Shown one piece after another: positions 24,462 to 32,690 of a DNA stretch of 32,690 nt; the first letter of the stretch is position 1, and every line of letters starts with the position of its first letter. The DNA lies in contig JAUXHA010000022.1 of assembly GCA_030621845.1 (NCBI GenBank), forward strand, positions 1 through 32,690, in the 5' to 3' direction. Under the pieces are notes generated by a model. It saw nothing but the letters and a program-made list of their open reading frames with translations. It was not told the DNA's origin and searched no databases. The position numbers were made by a program, and so were the translations under genes. The stretch is from Spongiibacteraceae bacterium (GTDB taxonomy: Bacteria > Pseudomonadota > Gammaproteobacteria > Pseudomonadales > Dasaniaceae).

Positions 24462-27400
24462 ATGAACCTGACCAGAGCTTCGCTAGACAATCGGGCGGTA
24501 TCTTACTTTGCTGCGTTTATCCTGCTGGTGGGCGGCACCTTGGCGTATTTTCAACTGGGTCAGCTGGAGGACCCGGTATTCACTGTTAAGACGGCCTCTA
24601 TTACGGTTAACTATCCGGGCGCATCGCCGGAGCAGGTTGAGCTGGAGGTGATTGATCTGCTGGAAACCAAATTGCAGGAAATGTCAGAGGTCAAGCACCT
24701 TTACTCGATGGCGCGTCCTGGTAAGGCACTGATTAAAGTCGATATCAAAAACGAATACTGGTCGGATCGCCTGCCCCAGGTCTGGGATACCCTGCGCAAG
24801 AAAATAGCCGATGTTGAGAGTAAACTGCCGCCCGGTGCGGGCAAGCCGGTGATCAACGATGATTTTGGTTATGTGTTTGGTTTTTTATTGGCGGTGACAG
24901 CGGATGGTTACAGTTACGGCGAGCTGGAGGATTTTGTTAAGGATCTGCGCAAGGAGATGAGCATTGTCAAGGATGTCGCCCGCGTTGATTTTTGGGGAGT
25001 GCAAAAACGTCGGGTCTACCTCGATATGGCGGAAACCCAGCTAACCCAGCTAGGCATTAGCACCGCCGACATCACTGCTACCCTGCGCCAGCAAGGTATG
25101 GTGGTTGATAGTGGTTCGGTGGAGTTGCAATCCCAGCATTTCCGCATTGTGACTACCGGTGAATATCAGTCGGCCAGTGAAATAGGTGAGCTGGCTATTG
25201 TGCATGCCGATGGTAAACGCAGCCGCAGTAATGATGAACTTATTCGTATTAAAGATATTGCCACGGTACGAGAAGCGTATATTGACCCGCCAGTAGAGTT
25301 GATGCGAGTGGATGGCTTGCCCGCCATTGCCCTGGCGATGGCGCCGGCGGAAGGCGTTAACCTGGTTGAAGTGGGCGCTCGTATTGATCGTCGTCTTGAG
25401 GAGTTAGAGCAAAGCACCCCCGTCGGCCTTGAATGGCATCGTATTTCCTGGCAGTCGGATCAGGTAGCAGAGTCCATCAGTGCTTTTATGATCAGCCTGG
25501 CGCAGGCGGTGGTGATTGTGCTGGCGCTGCTGGCAGTGACCATGGGTATTCGGGTGGCGATGATTATTGGTCTCAGTGGCCTGGTGATGGCGATTACCGG
25601 TTCGTTCCTGGTGATGTCGATCGTTGGTATTGATCTACAGCGGGTATCGTTGGGTGCGTTGATTATTGCTATGGGCATGATGGTTGATAATGCCATCGTG
25701 GTGGTCGATGGTTTTGTGGTGAGGCTCAAGCAGGGCATGGCGCGCGAAGCGGCGGCAATAGAGGCGGCGACGCTGCCCTCGATGCCCTTACTCGGTGCAA
25801 CTATTGTGGCGGTAATGGCCTTTTACCCGATTTTTGCCTCGACCTATGATACCGGTGAGTATGCGGGCAGTTTGTTCCAGGTGGTTGGTATTTCGCTGCT
25901 GATTAGCTGGCTGCTGTCACAGACGATTACACCGCTGATGTGTGTGGCGTTGCTACCGGACCCCGAAGTGAAAGAGGGCGAGGACCCCTACGATACGAAA
26001 TTTTTTAATGGTTACCGCGGTTTACTGGGCTGGTTAATACGTGGCCGGGTGATGTTTTTGCTATTAATGGTTGGTAGCCTGCTGGTGTCGCTGTGGGGCT
26101 TTGGCCTGGTTGACCGTCTGTATTTCCCCGACTCCTCACGAACCGAGTTGATGGTTGATTACTGGGATGTGGAAGGCACCCGGATTGAAACCGTTTCCGA
26201 AGACCTGAAGGCACTGGAAAATGAGCTGGAGAGTTATCAGGAAGTGAACCTGGTTAGCACCTTTATCGGCCGCGGACCGCCCCGCTTTTACCTGCCGGTC
26301 AATCCGGAAAGTGCCTACAGCAGTTATGCGCAGCTAGTGGTGAATATTGATGTGTTTGAAAATGTCGACATTGTTAAGCAGCGTTTGCAGGATTGGCTGG
26401 GGCAGCAGGCTATCGGGCCTATGGTTCGGGTCAGGAAATATGCCGTTGGCGCTTTTGACGACTGGAAATTTGAAGCGCGCTTTAGCGGTCCGGCCAATGC
26501 CGATCTGGATGTGTTGCGTCAATTAGCCGAGCAGGGCAAGGATATTCTTCGCGACAGCCCCTATGCTAACCAGGATGAAATCCGTACTAACTGGCGCCAG
26601 CGCAGTCGAGACCTGGTGGTTCATTACAATCAGGAGCGCGCCCGCTGGTCAGGTATTAGCCGTGAAGATGTAGGTAATGCGGCCAAGCGCAGTTTTGACG
26701 GGATTGACGTTGGTCTCTACCGTGAGGGCGACGAGTTAATCCCGATTGTGGTTAGGGCCACAGAGGAAGAGCGCGCCCGGGTCAGCCAGGATATCTACAA
26801 CGTACAGATTGTGACAAGCAATGGCGGCGAGGCGGTGCCGCTGGGTCAGGTGGTCGACAAGGTTGAGATGGGCTGGGTGGATAATATTGTCTGGCGCTGG
26901 GATCGTCGCCGCGCTATTACCGTGCAGGCGGCGACCGCTGAGGGCGTGGGTGCGCCGACCCTGATGGCCGACGTGATGGCTCGCTTTGAGGCGCTGGAGC
27001 TACCGCCCGGCTATAACCTGGAATGGGACGGTGAGTTCGACAGTGCACGGCAGTCGACAGAGGCGCTGATTCCCGGCTTCGCGCCGACGATTGTGATCAT
27101 ATTATTCATTATCGTGATGCTGTTTAATTCCTACCGGGCGCCGATTATTATTTTACTGGTGATCCCGTTTATTTTTATCGGTATTACCACCGGCATGTTG
27201 ATTTTTCAGCCTGGCTTCGGGTTTATTGCCCTGTTAGGTGCGATGAGCTTGTCGGGGATGATGATCAAGAATTCGGTGGTGTTGCTGGATCAGGTCAACA
27301 TCTACCTGGCTGAGGGCCAGACACCTTACCAGGCGACGATTAATGCCGGTGTATCACGTTTAAATCCAGTGATGAATGCGGCGGGTACCACGGTATTGGG

Positions 27401-27539
27401 GATGATTCCATTGCTGGGGGATGTATTCTGGGTAGCGATGGCGGTGACTATTATGTTTGGGCTTGCTTTCGGCACCGTGTTAACCATGTTACTGGTGCCC
27501 GTGCTGTATACCTTCTTTTATCGGATAAAGCCTGAGTAA
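24462..27539 (+). CDS. RND multidrug-type efflux pump, inner-membrane subunit
   Basis: A 1025-aa proton-driven exporter of the AcrB/HAE superfamily with two repeats of 6 TM segments and two large periplasmic loops. The N-terminus (LTRASLDNRAVSYFAAFILLVGG) is TM1 followed by the porter domain beginning LEDPVF. In TM4 the proton-relay motif reads GMMVDNAIVVVDG: D409 matches AcrB Asp407, but the position of Asp408 is N410. In TM10, K936 (GMMIKNSVV) matches AcrB Lys940. ATG 24462 has GGGGAG 7 bases upstream, inside the end of the adaptor gene. No outer-membrane channel gene follows, so the pump must use a TolC-like protein from elsewhere. Substrates cannot be deduced. Confidence 0.93.
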   Translation: MNLTRASLDNRAVSYFAAFILLVGGTLAYFQLGQLEDPVFTVKTASITVNYPGASPEQVELEVIDLLETKLQEMSEVKHLYSMARPGKALIKVDIKNEYWSDRLPQVWDTLRKKIADVESKLPPGAGKPVINDDFGYVFGFLLAVTADGYSYGELEDFVKDLRKEMSIVKDVARVDFWGVQKRRVYLDMAETQLTQLGISTADITATLRQQGMVVDSGSVELQSQHFRIVTTGEYQSASEIGELAIVHADGKRSRSNDELIRIKDIATVREAYIDPPVELMRVDGLPAIALAMAPAEGVNLVEVGARIDRRLEELEQSTPVGLEWHRISWQSDQVAESISAFMISLAQAVVIVLALLAVTMGIRVAMIIGLSGLVMAITGSFLVMSIVGIDLQRVSLGALIIAMGMMVDNAIVVVDGFVVRLKQGMAREAAAIEAATLPSMPLLGATIVAVMAFYPIFASTYDTGEYAGSLFQVVGISLLISWLLSQTITPLMCVALLPDPEVKEGEDPYDTKFFNGYRGLLGWLIRGRVMFLLLMVGSLLVSLWGFGLVDRLYFPDSSRTELMVDYWDVEGTRIETVSEDLKALENELESYQEVNLVSTFIGRGPPRFYLPVNPESAYSSYAQLVVNIDVFENVDIVKQRLQDWLGQQAIGPMVRVRKYAVGAFDDWKFEARFSGPANADLDVLRQLAEQGKDILRDSPYANQDEIRTNWRQRSRDLVVHYNQERARWSGISREDVGNAAKRSFDGIDVGLYREGDELIPIVVRATEEERARVSQDIYNVQIVTSNGGEAVPLGQVVDKVEMGWVDNIVWRWDRRRAITVQAATAEGVGAPTLMADVMARFEALELPPGYNLEWDGEFDSARQSTEALIPGFAPTIVIILFIIVMLFNSYRAPIIILLVIPFIFIGITTGMLIFQPGFGFIALLGAMSLSGMMIKNSVVLLDQVNIYLAEGQTPYQATINAGVSRLNPVMNAAGTTVLGMIPLLGDVFWVAMAVTIMFGLAFGTVLTMLLVPVLYTFFYRIKPE

Positions 27540-27558
27540 GCCTTATTACTACAGATTG

Positions 27559-27590
27559 AAGGGTCGTCTTCAAGACGACCCTTTTTTTTT
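27559..27590 (+). terminator. Strong intrinsic terminator of the RND operon
   Basis: GGGTCGTC (27561-27568), loop TTCAA, GACGACCC (27574-27581), then nine T residues (27582-27590). Two A residues before the stem can pair with the first Ts. It starts 21 bases after the pump stop codon and isolates the operon from dnaB. Confidence 0.93.
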
Positions 27591-27645
27591 GTGGGCAAAT
27601 CAATGACAATAGCCCTCCCTGAATTGGAAAAAGATAAGTAGCAAC

Positions 27646-29055
27646 GTGGATTCTGATAGTGTCGATAATGTGATTGATCTTGGCCCCCCCCCGAGCCTCG
27701 ATCTGGCCGATCTGAAAGTCCCGCCGCATTCTGTGGAGGCGGAGCAATCAGTACTGGGCGGGATGATGATCGTCAATGACAGCTGGGATAATATTGCCGA
27801 TACCGTTGCCGAGAGCGACTTTTATCGCGCTGCCCACCGGCAAATCTACGCGCAAATGGGCCGCTTGGTAGAAGCTGACGAACCCATTGATGTGATTACT
27901 CTCGCTGAGGCGCTGAATAATGCCGGTGAACTGGAGGCTGTTGGCGGCCTGCCGTATCTCACTGAGCTGGCCAGGAATACCCCCAGTGTTGCCAATATCC
28001 GCGCCTATGCCAAGGTGGTGCGTGAGCGCTCAACCTTGCGTGCAATGATTGCCATGGCCAATCAGGTCTCGGACAGTGCCTTCAATGCCGAGGGTCGCGA
28101 CAGTGGTGAGCTACTGGGTGAAGCGGAACGGCATATCATGGCGATCACCGAAGGGCGTCCTAACCAGGGCGAGCCGAAGGAGGTCAATCCACTGCTGAAG
28201 CAGACGGTCGATCGCATTGATGAACTGTTTAATTCCGAAGGCAGTATTACCGGCGTCAGCACCGGCTTTATAGATCTGGATGAAATGACCTCGGGTCTGC
28301 AGAAGTCGGACCTGGTGATTGTGGCGGCGAGACCCTCGATGGGAAAAACCACTTTTGCGATGAATATGGTGGAACATGCGGTGCTCAATGGCGACAAACC
28401 GGTGATTGTATTCAGCATGGAAATGCCCGCTGAATCGCTGGTGATGCGGATGATCTCCTCAATTGGTCGCATTGACCAGACCAAGGTTCGCACCGGTAAA
28501 CTGGACGAAGCGGATTGGCCAAAATTAAGCGCGGCGGTCGGCCAGTTAAAGGACAAACCATTATTTATTGACGATACACCGGCTTTAACACCCACAGAAA
28601 TCCGCTCTCGAACCCGGCGTATTGCTCGAAAACACGGTGAACCGGGGATGATTATGATCGATTACCTGCAATTGATGCAGGTGGCGGGAAGGGGTGAGGG
28701 GCGTACCGCAGAAATCTCGGAGATATCACGCTCATTAAAAACCATCGCCAAGGAGTTTAACTGCCCGGTAGTGGCACTGTCCCAGCTTAACCGTTCGCTG
28801 GAGCAGCGGCCCAACAAACGGCCAATCAATTCTGACCTGCGGGAATCGGGTGCCATCGAGCAGGATGCTGATGTGATTATGTTTATCTATCGCGATGAGG
28901 TTTATAACGAGGAAAGCCAGGATAAGGGGATTGCGGAGATCATTATTGGCAAGCAGCGCAATGGGCCGATTGGTACCTCGCGGCTCAGCTTTATTGGTAA
29001 GTTCACTCGTTTTGATAATCTATCGACACAGTATGCCGGTGGTGATGGCTATTAA
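27646..29055 (+). CDS. dnaB: Replicative DNA helicase DnaB
   Basis: Hexameric 5'-3' helicase that unwinds the replication fork, 469 aa (E. coli 471). The N-terminal helical domain begins KVPPHSVEAEQSVLGGMM at 24-41. The C-terminal RecA-like domain has ITGVSTGFIDLD at 201-212, Walker A ARPSMGKTT at 228-236, Walker B MIMIDYLQLM (D339), ALSQLNRSLEQR with Q380, and KQRNGPIGT at 436-444 with the arginine finger R438. No intein is inserted. The start GTG 27646 lies 55 bases after the RND terminator with a purine-rich AAAGATAAG upstream. A run of nine C residues (27684-27692) encodes GPPP at residues 13-16. Confidence 0.97.
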   Translation: MDSDSVDNVIDLGPPPSLDLADLKVPPHSVEAEQSVLGGMMIVNDSWDNIADTVAESDFYRAAHRQIYAQMGRLVEADEPIDVITLAEALNNAGELEAVGGLPYLTELARNTPSVANIRAYAKVVRERSTLRAMIAMANQVSDSAFNAEGRDSGELLGEAERHIMAITEGRPNQGEPKEVNPLLKQTVDRIDELFNSEGSITGVSTGFIDLDEMTSGLQKSDLVIVAARPSMGKTTFAMNMVEHAVLNGDKPVIVFSMEMPAESLVMRMISSIGRIDQTKVRTGKLDEADWPKLSAAVGQLKDKPLFIDDTPALTPTEIRSRTRRIARKHGEPGMIMIDYLQLMQVAGRGEGRTAEISEISRSLKTIAKEFNCPVVALSQLNRSLEQRPNKRPINSDLRESGAIEQDADVIMFIYRDEVYNEESQDKGIAEIIIGKQRNGPIGTSRLSFIGKFTRFDNLSTQYAGGDGY

Positions 29056-29087
29056 CCCGGACTCACGAGGGGTAGCTTATCCAACGT

Positions 29088-31619
29088 TTGATTAAGCAAT
29101 GGCTTCATATTATCCAGACGCAACCGCTGTTTGTGTTGCTGCTTATCGTGGCGCTGACGCTGGTCAGTGGTTGGTACAGTGTCGAGCATTTTCGAATCGA
29201 TGCCGAAACGGAAAACCTGATTCGTCAGGATACTCCCTGGCGGCTCGACCGGGATCGCTTTAACGAGGTCTTCCCGCAGTATAAAAACAACACGATTGTA
29301 GTGATCAAGGGTGACGATGTTGCCGCTGTGGATGACGTTTCTCTCAGTCTTGAAGCGCAATTGCGGGTGCGGGACGATATCTTCTACAGTGTATTTGCAC
29401 TGACCAATCTCGATTATTTTCAACAGCACCGCCTGCTATACCTCGACCAGACGCAACTGGCCGAGGTGATCGCTGACATGCAAGTGGTGATGCCGACGAT
29501 TATCCCGCTGGTCGAGGAACCGGCGCTGGATAGCTACTTTACCCTGTTAACTGAGCAGCTCCAGCAAACTAATGATCCGCAGGCGATTGAGCAGTTATTA
29601 AAGCCTCTGCTGGAAACGGGCGAGCAAACCCTTGACGGTGAAAGCAGGGTGTTTGACTGGATGTCGCTAATTTCTGTAGAGAGCAGTGGGGACTATTACA
29701 ACCTGATTGTGGTGCAGGGGCGAAAGGATTTCACGGATGCCGAGCCCAACAAGCAAATTGTGAAAACCCTTCGCAGCATGATTGCGGCAATGGAACTGCC
29801 CGAGGGTGTGTCGGCGCGCCTAACGGGACGCCCGGCGCTGGACTACGATGAGATTGCCGCCGCTAACGAGAGCGTCGCGCTGGCGGGCGCTGTGTCACTG
29901 GTCTTATTGGCCGCTATTTTGGTATTGGGGGTGCGCTCATTCAGGGTTATTGCGGCCACGTATCTGGCATTATTGGTGGGCTTGGTGTGGACGGTGGCCT
30001 ATGCCAGTTTCTTTGTCGGTGCTTTTAATACCATCTCGGTAGTATTCCTGGTGATGTTTATTGGCCTGGGGGTGGATTTCGCTATTCATTTCTGTCTGAG
30101 AATACAGGAGGAAGTGGGTAGGGAGGCCGATTGCTTCAAGGCGATGGTAACCGCCAGTCAACAGAGCTGGCCAACCATTGCCCTGTGCGCACTGAGTTCG
30201 GCGCTGGGTTTTCTGGCGTTTTTACCTACGGAATACCTGGGGCTTGGTGAGTTGGGGCTGATTTCTGCTGGTGGTATGGTAATGGCCTTGCTGGCCAGTT
30301 TCTCGGTGATTCCGTTATTTTTCCGTTTGGTGGGCATGCCGCCTAAATTACCTGAGCAGGGCAATGTGACAGTCGATGAGCCAGCTCATTGGCTGGAAAA
30401 ACATCATTTCCTGCTGGTGATGGCGGCATTGATTGTCGCACTGGGTTCTGGCCTGGTGGCGTCGCGTCTACATTTCGATTTCTCTACGCTGGCGTTAAAA
30501 TCGCCGCAATCAGAATCCATGCAAACATTCCTCGAGTTACAGCAGCAGGAAATGGCAACGGAATACAGCCTGTCAGTGATGGCCAGTTCTCCCCAGCAAG
30601 CTGAGCAATTAAAGGCCCGCTTGCAGCGACTCGATAGCGTGGCCAAAGTCGAGGGGATCGATGCCTTATTGCCGGAGCAGCAGGCCGCTAAACTGCAGCA
30701 GCTGGACGGTTTGCTGGAAGCGGTTGAAATGATGATGGAGCAGGCGGAAGAGACGCCGGTTGAAGCCAGCGAAAATGCCTGGGAGATGCTAAACATTGAG
30801 CTGGACAAGCTGGCCCCTGCGAATCCAGGCCTGCAGCAATTATTGGCTTCGCGCCAACAGCTGGATCAGCCCGAGACCCAGTTGCGCTGGGAGTACAATC
30901 TGCTCGGCGGCCTGCAGCAGCAGTGGATAGATTGGCAGGAAAATATTTCGGTTGAAGTCATGCATGCCGGCGGTTTTCCCGATGACATTCAGCAACGCTA
31001 TATTAGCGAGCAGGGGGTGGTGTTGTTGACGGTTGTTCCCCGTGAGAACCTTTCCGACGTCAGGGCGCAAAAACGGTTCATCAAGGCAGTTAAAGCCATC
31101 GCCCCCCACGCTACCGGCAGGCCTGTGGCGGAGGAGGGCGTCGGCGTTATTGTGGTCAAGGCGTTCCAGCAAGCGGTAATCTATGCCGTTGTGTGTATTG
31201 CCCTGGTGGTTTGGTTGAGTTGTCGGCGCGGGCTTGATGTGGTGCTGGTGTTTGTGCCACTGCTGTTGGCGACACTGTGTACCCTGGCGGTATCGGTATT
31301 AATCAACCAGCCGCTGAACATGGCAAATATTATTGTGGTGCCATTAATTTTTGGCCTGGGAGTGGATAACGGCATTCATATCGTCCATCGCTTCCATGAG
31401 ACCGATCGGCTGCGGCAGTTAATCAGTTCATCGACACCGCGGGCGGTGATATTAAGCGCGCTGACGACCATGGGCACGTTTGGTGCGCTGGCGCTTTCGG
31501 AACACCAGGGGATGTTTTCGATTGGCTTGTTATTGACAGTGGCGATTGCATTTTTATTATTATTTACCCTGTTAGTGTTGCCTGCCTTGTTACAGTGGGC
31601 TTATCGGGGAAAAAATTAA
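29088..31619 (+). CDS. MMPL/RND-family exporter (HpnN-like)
   Basis: An 843-aa inner-membrane protein with the duplicated MMPL layout: TM1 about 13-31, a periplasmic domain to about 262, TM2-TM6 to about 412, TM7 near 435-450, a second periplasmic domain with Gln/Glu-rich helices (about 480-690), and the last TM cluster to the end. Each half carries the family motif with its conserved Asp: FIGLGVDFAIHF (D330) and FGLGVDNGIHI (D760). This group includes the hopanoid transporter HpnN, but no hopanoid synthesis gene is present, so a lipid or other hydrophobic substrate is only inferred. The start is unclear: TTG 29088 is the only start codon between the upstream in-frame stop and TM1, and it lacks a well-placed Shine-Dalgarno. 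It follows dnaB by 32 bases. Confidence 0.85.
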   Translation: MIKQWLHIIQTQPLFVLLLIVALTLVSGWYSVEHFRIDAETENLIRQDTPWRLDRDRFNEVFPQYKNNTIVVIKGDDVAAVDDVSLSLEAQLRVRDDIFYSVFALTNLDYFQQHRLLYLDQTQLAEVIADMQVVMPTIIPLVEEPALDSYFTLLTEQLQQTNDPQAIEQLLKPLLETGEQTLDGESRVFDWMSLISVESSGDYYNLIVVQGRKDFTDAEPNKQIVKTLRSMIAAMELPEGVSARLTGRPALDYDEIAAANESVALAGAVSLVLLAAILVLGVRSFRVIAATYLALLVGLVWTVAYASFFVGAFNTISVVFLVMFIGLGVDFAIHFCLRIQEEVGREADCFKAMVTASQQSWPTIALCALSSALGFLAFLPTEYLGLGELGLISAGGMVMALLASFSVIPLFFRLVGMPPKLPEQGNVTVDEPAHWLEKHHFLLVMAALIVALGSGLVASRLHFDFSTLALKSPQSESMQTFLELQQQEMATEYSLSVMASSPQQAEQLKARLQRLDSVAKVEGIDALLPEQQAAKLQQLDGLLEAVEMMMEQAEETPVEASENAWEMLNIELDKLAPANPGLQQLLASRQQLDQPETQLRWEYNLLGGLQQQWIDWQENISVEVMHAGGFPDDIQQRYISEQGVVLLTVVPRENLSDVRAQKRFIKAVKAIAPHATGRPVAEEGVGVIVVKAFQQAVIYAVVCIALVVWLSCRRGLDVVLVFVPLLLATLCTLAVSVLINQPLNMANIIVVPLIFGLGVDNGIHIVHRFHETDRLRQLISSSTPRAVILSALTTMGTFGALALSEHQGMFSIGLLLTVAIAFLLLFTLLVLPALLQWAYRGKN

Positions 31620-31701
31620 CAAGAGTTTTATGGCCGTGATACAAGCTACAGGGTAGAATCCGGCTGTTTAAAAATTTGCGAAATTACTACGGAGCGATAG
31701 C

Positions 31702-32487
31702 GTGCGGCGAGTTGTGTTTAACCAGAAGGGCGGGGTGGGTAAATCCAGTATTGCGACTAATTTGGCAGCCATCAGTGCCTGGGAGGGCCATAAGACCTTA
31801 TTGATTGACCTGGATGTACAGGGCAATACGAGTAGTTACCTGGGAATCAATACCCATGATGAGGAGCAGTGCCCGGAAAACAACGTGGCGGATTTCTTTC
31901 GCCGCAGTACCGGTGGCATGCTCTCGGTTAAGAAGTCGCCTGACTATTTTGTTCATGAAACATTTATTGAAAACCTCTATTTAATTCCCTCCAGCCCAGA
32001 GCTCGAAGTGCTGGAAATGGAGCTTGAGCGACGTCATAAAATTTACAAGTTGAAGCAGGCGCTGGAAAAGCTGGAAGATGAATACGAACGTATCTATATC
32101 GATACCCCGCCCAATTTCAACTTCTACAGTAAGTCGGCCTTGATTGCAGCGGATACAGCGTTGATTCCATTCAATTGTGACAGTTTTTCCAGGCAGGCGC
32201 TTTATAACCTGATGGCCAATATTGAAGAACTGGGGGAAGACCATAATCCTGAGCTGGAAATCGAAGGCGTGATTGTGAATCAGTTTCTCAGCCAGGCCAA
32301 ACTCCCCGCTGCATTAATTGCTGAGCTGCGGGAAGAGGAATTACCGGTATTGAACAGTTACTTGTCCAGCTCGGTAAAGATGAAAGAGTCGCAGTGTGCG
32401 CAGCGACCAATGATTGCTTTTGCGCCCAGTCACAAGCTGACCAAGCAGTTGATAGAGCTGTATCGAGAAATTGAAGGCTTGAGTTAA
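31702..32487 (+). CDS. ParA/MinD-type ATPase, orphan
   Basis: A 261-aa deviant-Walker ATPase. The N-terminus MRRVVFNQKGGVGKSS places the P-loop (KGGVGKSS) at 9-16 with both signature lysines, followed by LLIDLDVQGN at 33-42 (Walker A', D36/D38) and YIDTPPNFNF as Walker B. ParA proteins use ATP-dependent dimerisation to position DNA or protein cargo. This subtype, beginning RRVVFNQKGG, is a chromosomal ParA found widely in Gammaproteobacteria and differs from the Soj beside gidB. No parB gene or obvious parS cluster is nearby. GTG 31702 follows GGAG at an 8-base distance. Cargo unknown; it could position a membrane or chemosensory complex as other orphan ParAs do. Confidence 0.9.
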   Translation: MRRVVFNQKGGVGKSSIATNLAAISAWEGHKTLLIDLDVQGNTSSYLGINTHDEEQCPENNVADFFRRSTGGMLSVKKSPDYFVHETFIENLYLIPSSPELEVLEMELERRHKIYKLKQALEKLEDEYERIYIDTPPNFNFYSKSALIAADTALIPFNCDSFSRQALYNLMANIEELGEDHNPELEIEGVIVNQFLSQAKLPAALIAELREEELPVLNSYLSSSVKMKESQCAQRPMIAFAPSHKLTKQLIELYREIEGLS

Positions 32488-32496
32488 CCGACCTGC

Positions 32497-32690
32497 TTAT
32501 TTGGAAAATCGCGTTGTTAACATATCCAGCCCGCGTCGGGTGAAAGATCGACTTTTTCCTGTATTGCTATTATCGGCAGTTGAGAACGAAAAGCCAAAAT
32601 TACTAATATCATCAGCATATTTTCGCGCAATAATTTCTATTAATTCCTTATCCTTATAGTATTCACTGTAGTGCTTATGTTGGGTGCTAT
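32497..32690 (-). CDS. C-terminal end of a probable sulfotransferase, cut by the window edge
   Basis: On the minus strand a frame runs from the right edge of the window to TAA at 32499-32497, giving about 64 residues with no stop. It includes HKHYSEYYKDKELIEII followed by ARKYADDISNFGFSF. The pattern HYxxYYxxExxxxIxxxYxxDIxxFGYxF is characteristic of the last helix of sulfotransferase-2-type and related carbohydrate sulfotransferases, which sulfate surface glycans. Codon use is visibly more AT-rich than in parA and dnaB. The end of the frame (SRSFTRRGLDMLTTRFSK) extends about 28 residues beyond that pattern. The gene converges on parA with 9 bases between. The family call rests on the short tail only. 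Confidence 0.6.
   Translation of the reverse strand, partial: STQHKHYSEYYKDKELIEIIARKYADDISNFGFSFSTADNSNTGKSRSFTRRGLDMLTTRFSK

Noticed and set aside
28062-28595. A 177-codon minus-strand open frame opposite dnaB.
   Set aside because: Serine- and isoleucine-rich shadow of the conserved DnaB coding strand; no independent support.

Overview
The window reads as a stretch of chromosome from a free-living, aerobic Gammaproteobacterium, probably a marine lineage near Cellvibrionales/Spongiibacteraceae. This placement is inferred from protein similarity by eye, the xseB-ispA-dxs order, thiO in place of thiH, and the PldA and ParA subtypes; no 16S gene is present. Genes are dense, no gene-free stretch exceeds 300 bases (longest: 10858-11124, 15808-16089 and 19834-20088), and I saw no rRNA, tRNA, IS element, integrase, CRISPR array or phage gene.

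Layout. 2-4636: thiamine operon thiC(partial)-thiO-thiS-thiG-thiDE on the plus strand, with thiD and thiE fused. 4691-5998: a secreted retropepsin-like protease and ribA. 6011-9205: the minus-strand operon xseB-ispA-dxs (exonuclease VII small subunit, then isoprenoid synthesis). 9315-9884: an HNH endonuclease. 9904-21189: a signalling, stress and envelope block with a long hemerythrin-domain protein, a tandem universal stress protein, an SDR reductase, a TPR lipoprotein overlapping a class III adenylate cyclase, a CBS protein followed by a short DksA/TraR protein, a small protein with a Cys3His N-terminus, a lone family-3 solute-binding protein, a 2TM potassium channel, a beta-barrel protein and phospholipase A1. 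21271-23190: a DeaD/CsdA-type RNA helicase with an internal 54-bp repeat. 23393-27539: an RND efflux pump pair closed by a strong terminator. 27646-32487: dnaB, an MMPL/HpnN-like exporter and an orphan ParA. 32497-32690: the C-terminal end of a minus-strand gene that looks like a sulfotransferase.

How the genes fit together. The left third is core cofactor and isoprenoid metabolism: Dxs makes DXP, which is both the MEP-pathway precursor and the ThiG substrate, and Dxs itself needs the thiamine diphosphate made by the thi operon. The middle third is the least routine. Two near-consensus FNR/ANR-type palindromes (10925-10938 and 16955-16968) lie upstream of the hemerythrin gene and the CBS-DksA operon. 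Each is placed so that a -10-like hexamer falls where a class II activated promoter would have it. Together with the UspE-like gene this suggests a low-oxygen/redox response cluster. The adenylate cyclase and its overlapping TPR lipoprotein look like a two-gene envelope sensor. I found no clearly unprecedented system; the best candidates for follow-up are that cyclase/lipoprotein unit, the predicted ANR control of the cluster, the solute-binding protein/K+ channel pair, and the uncharacterised Cys3His protein.
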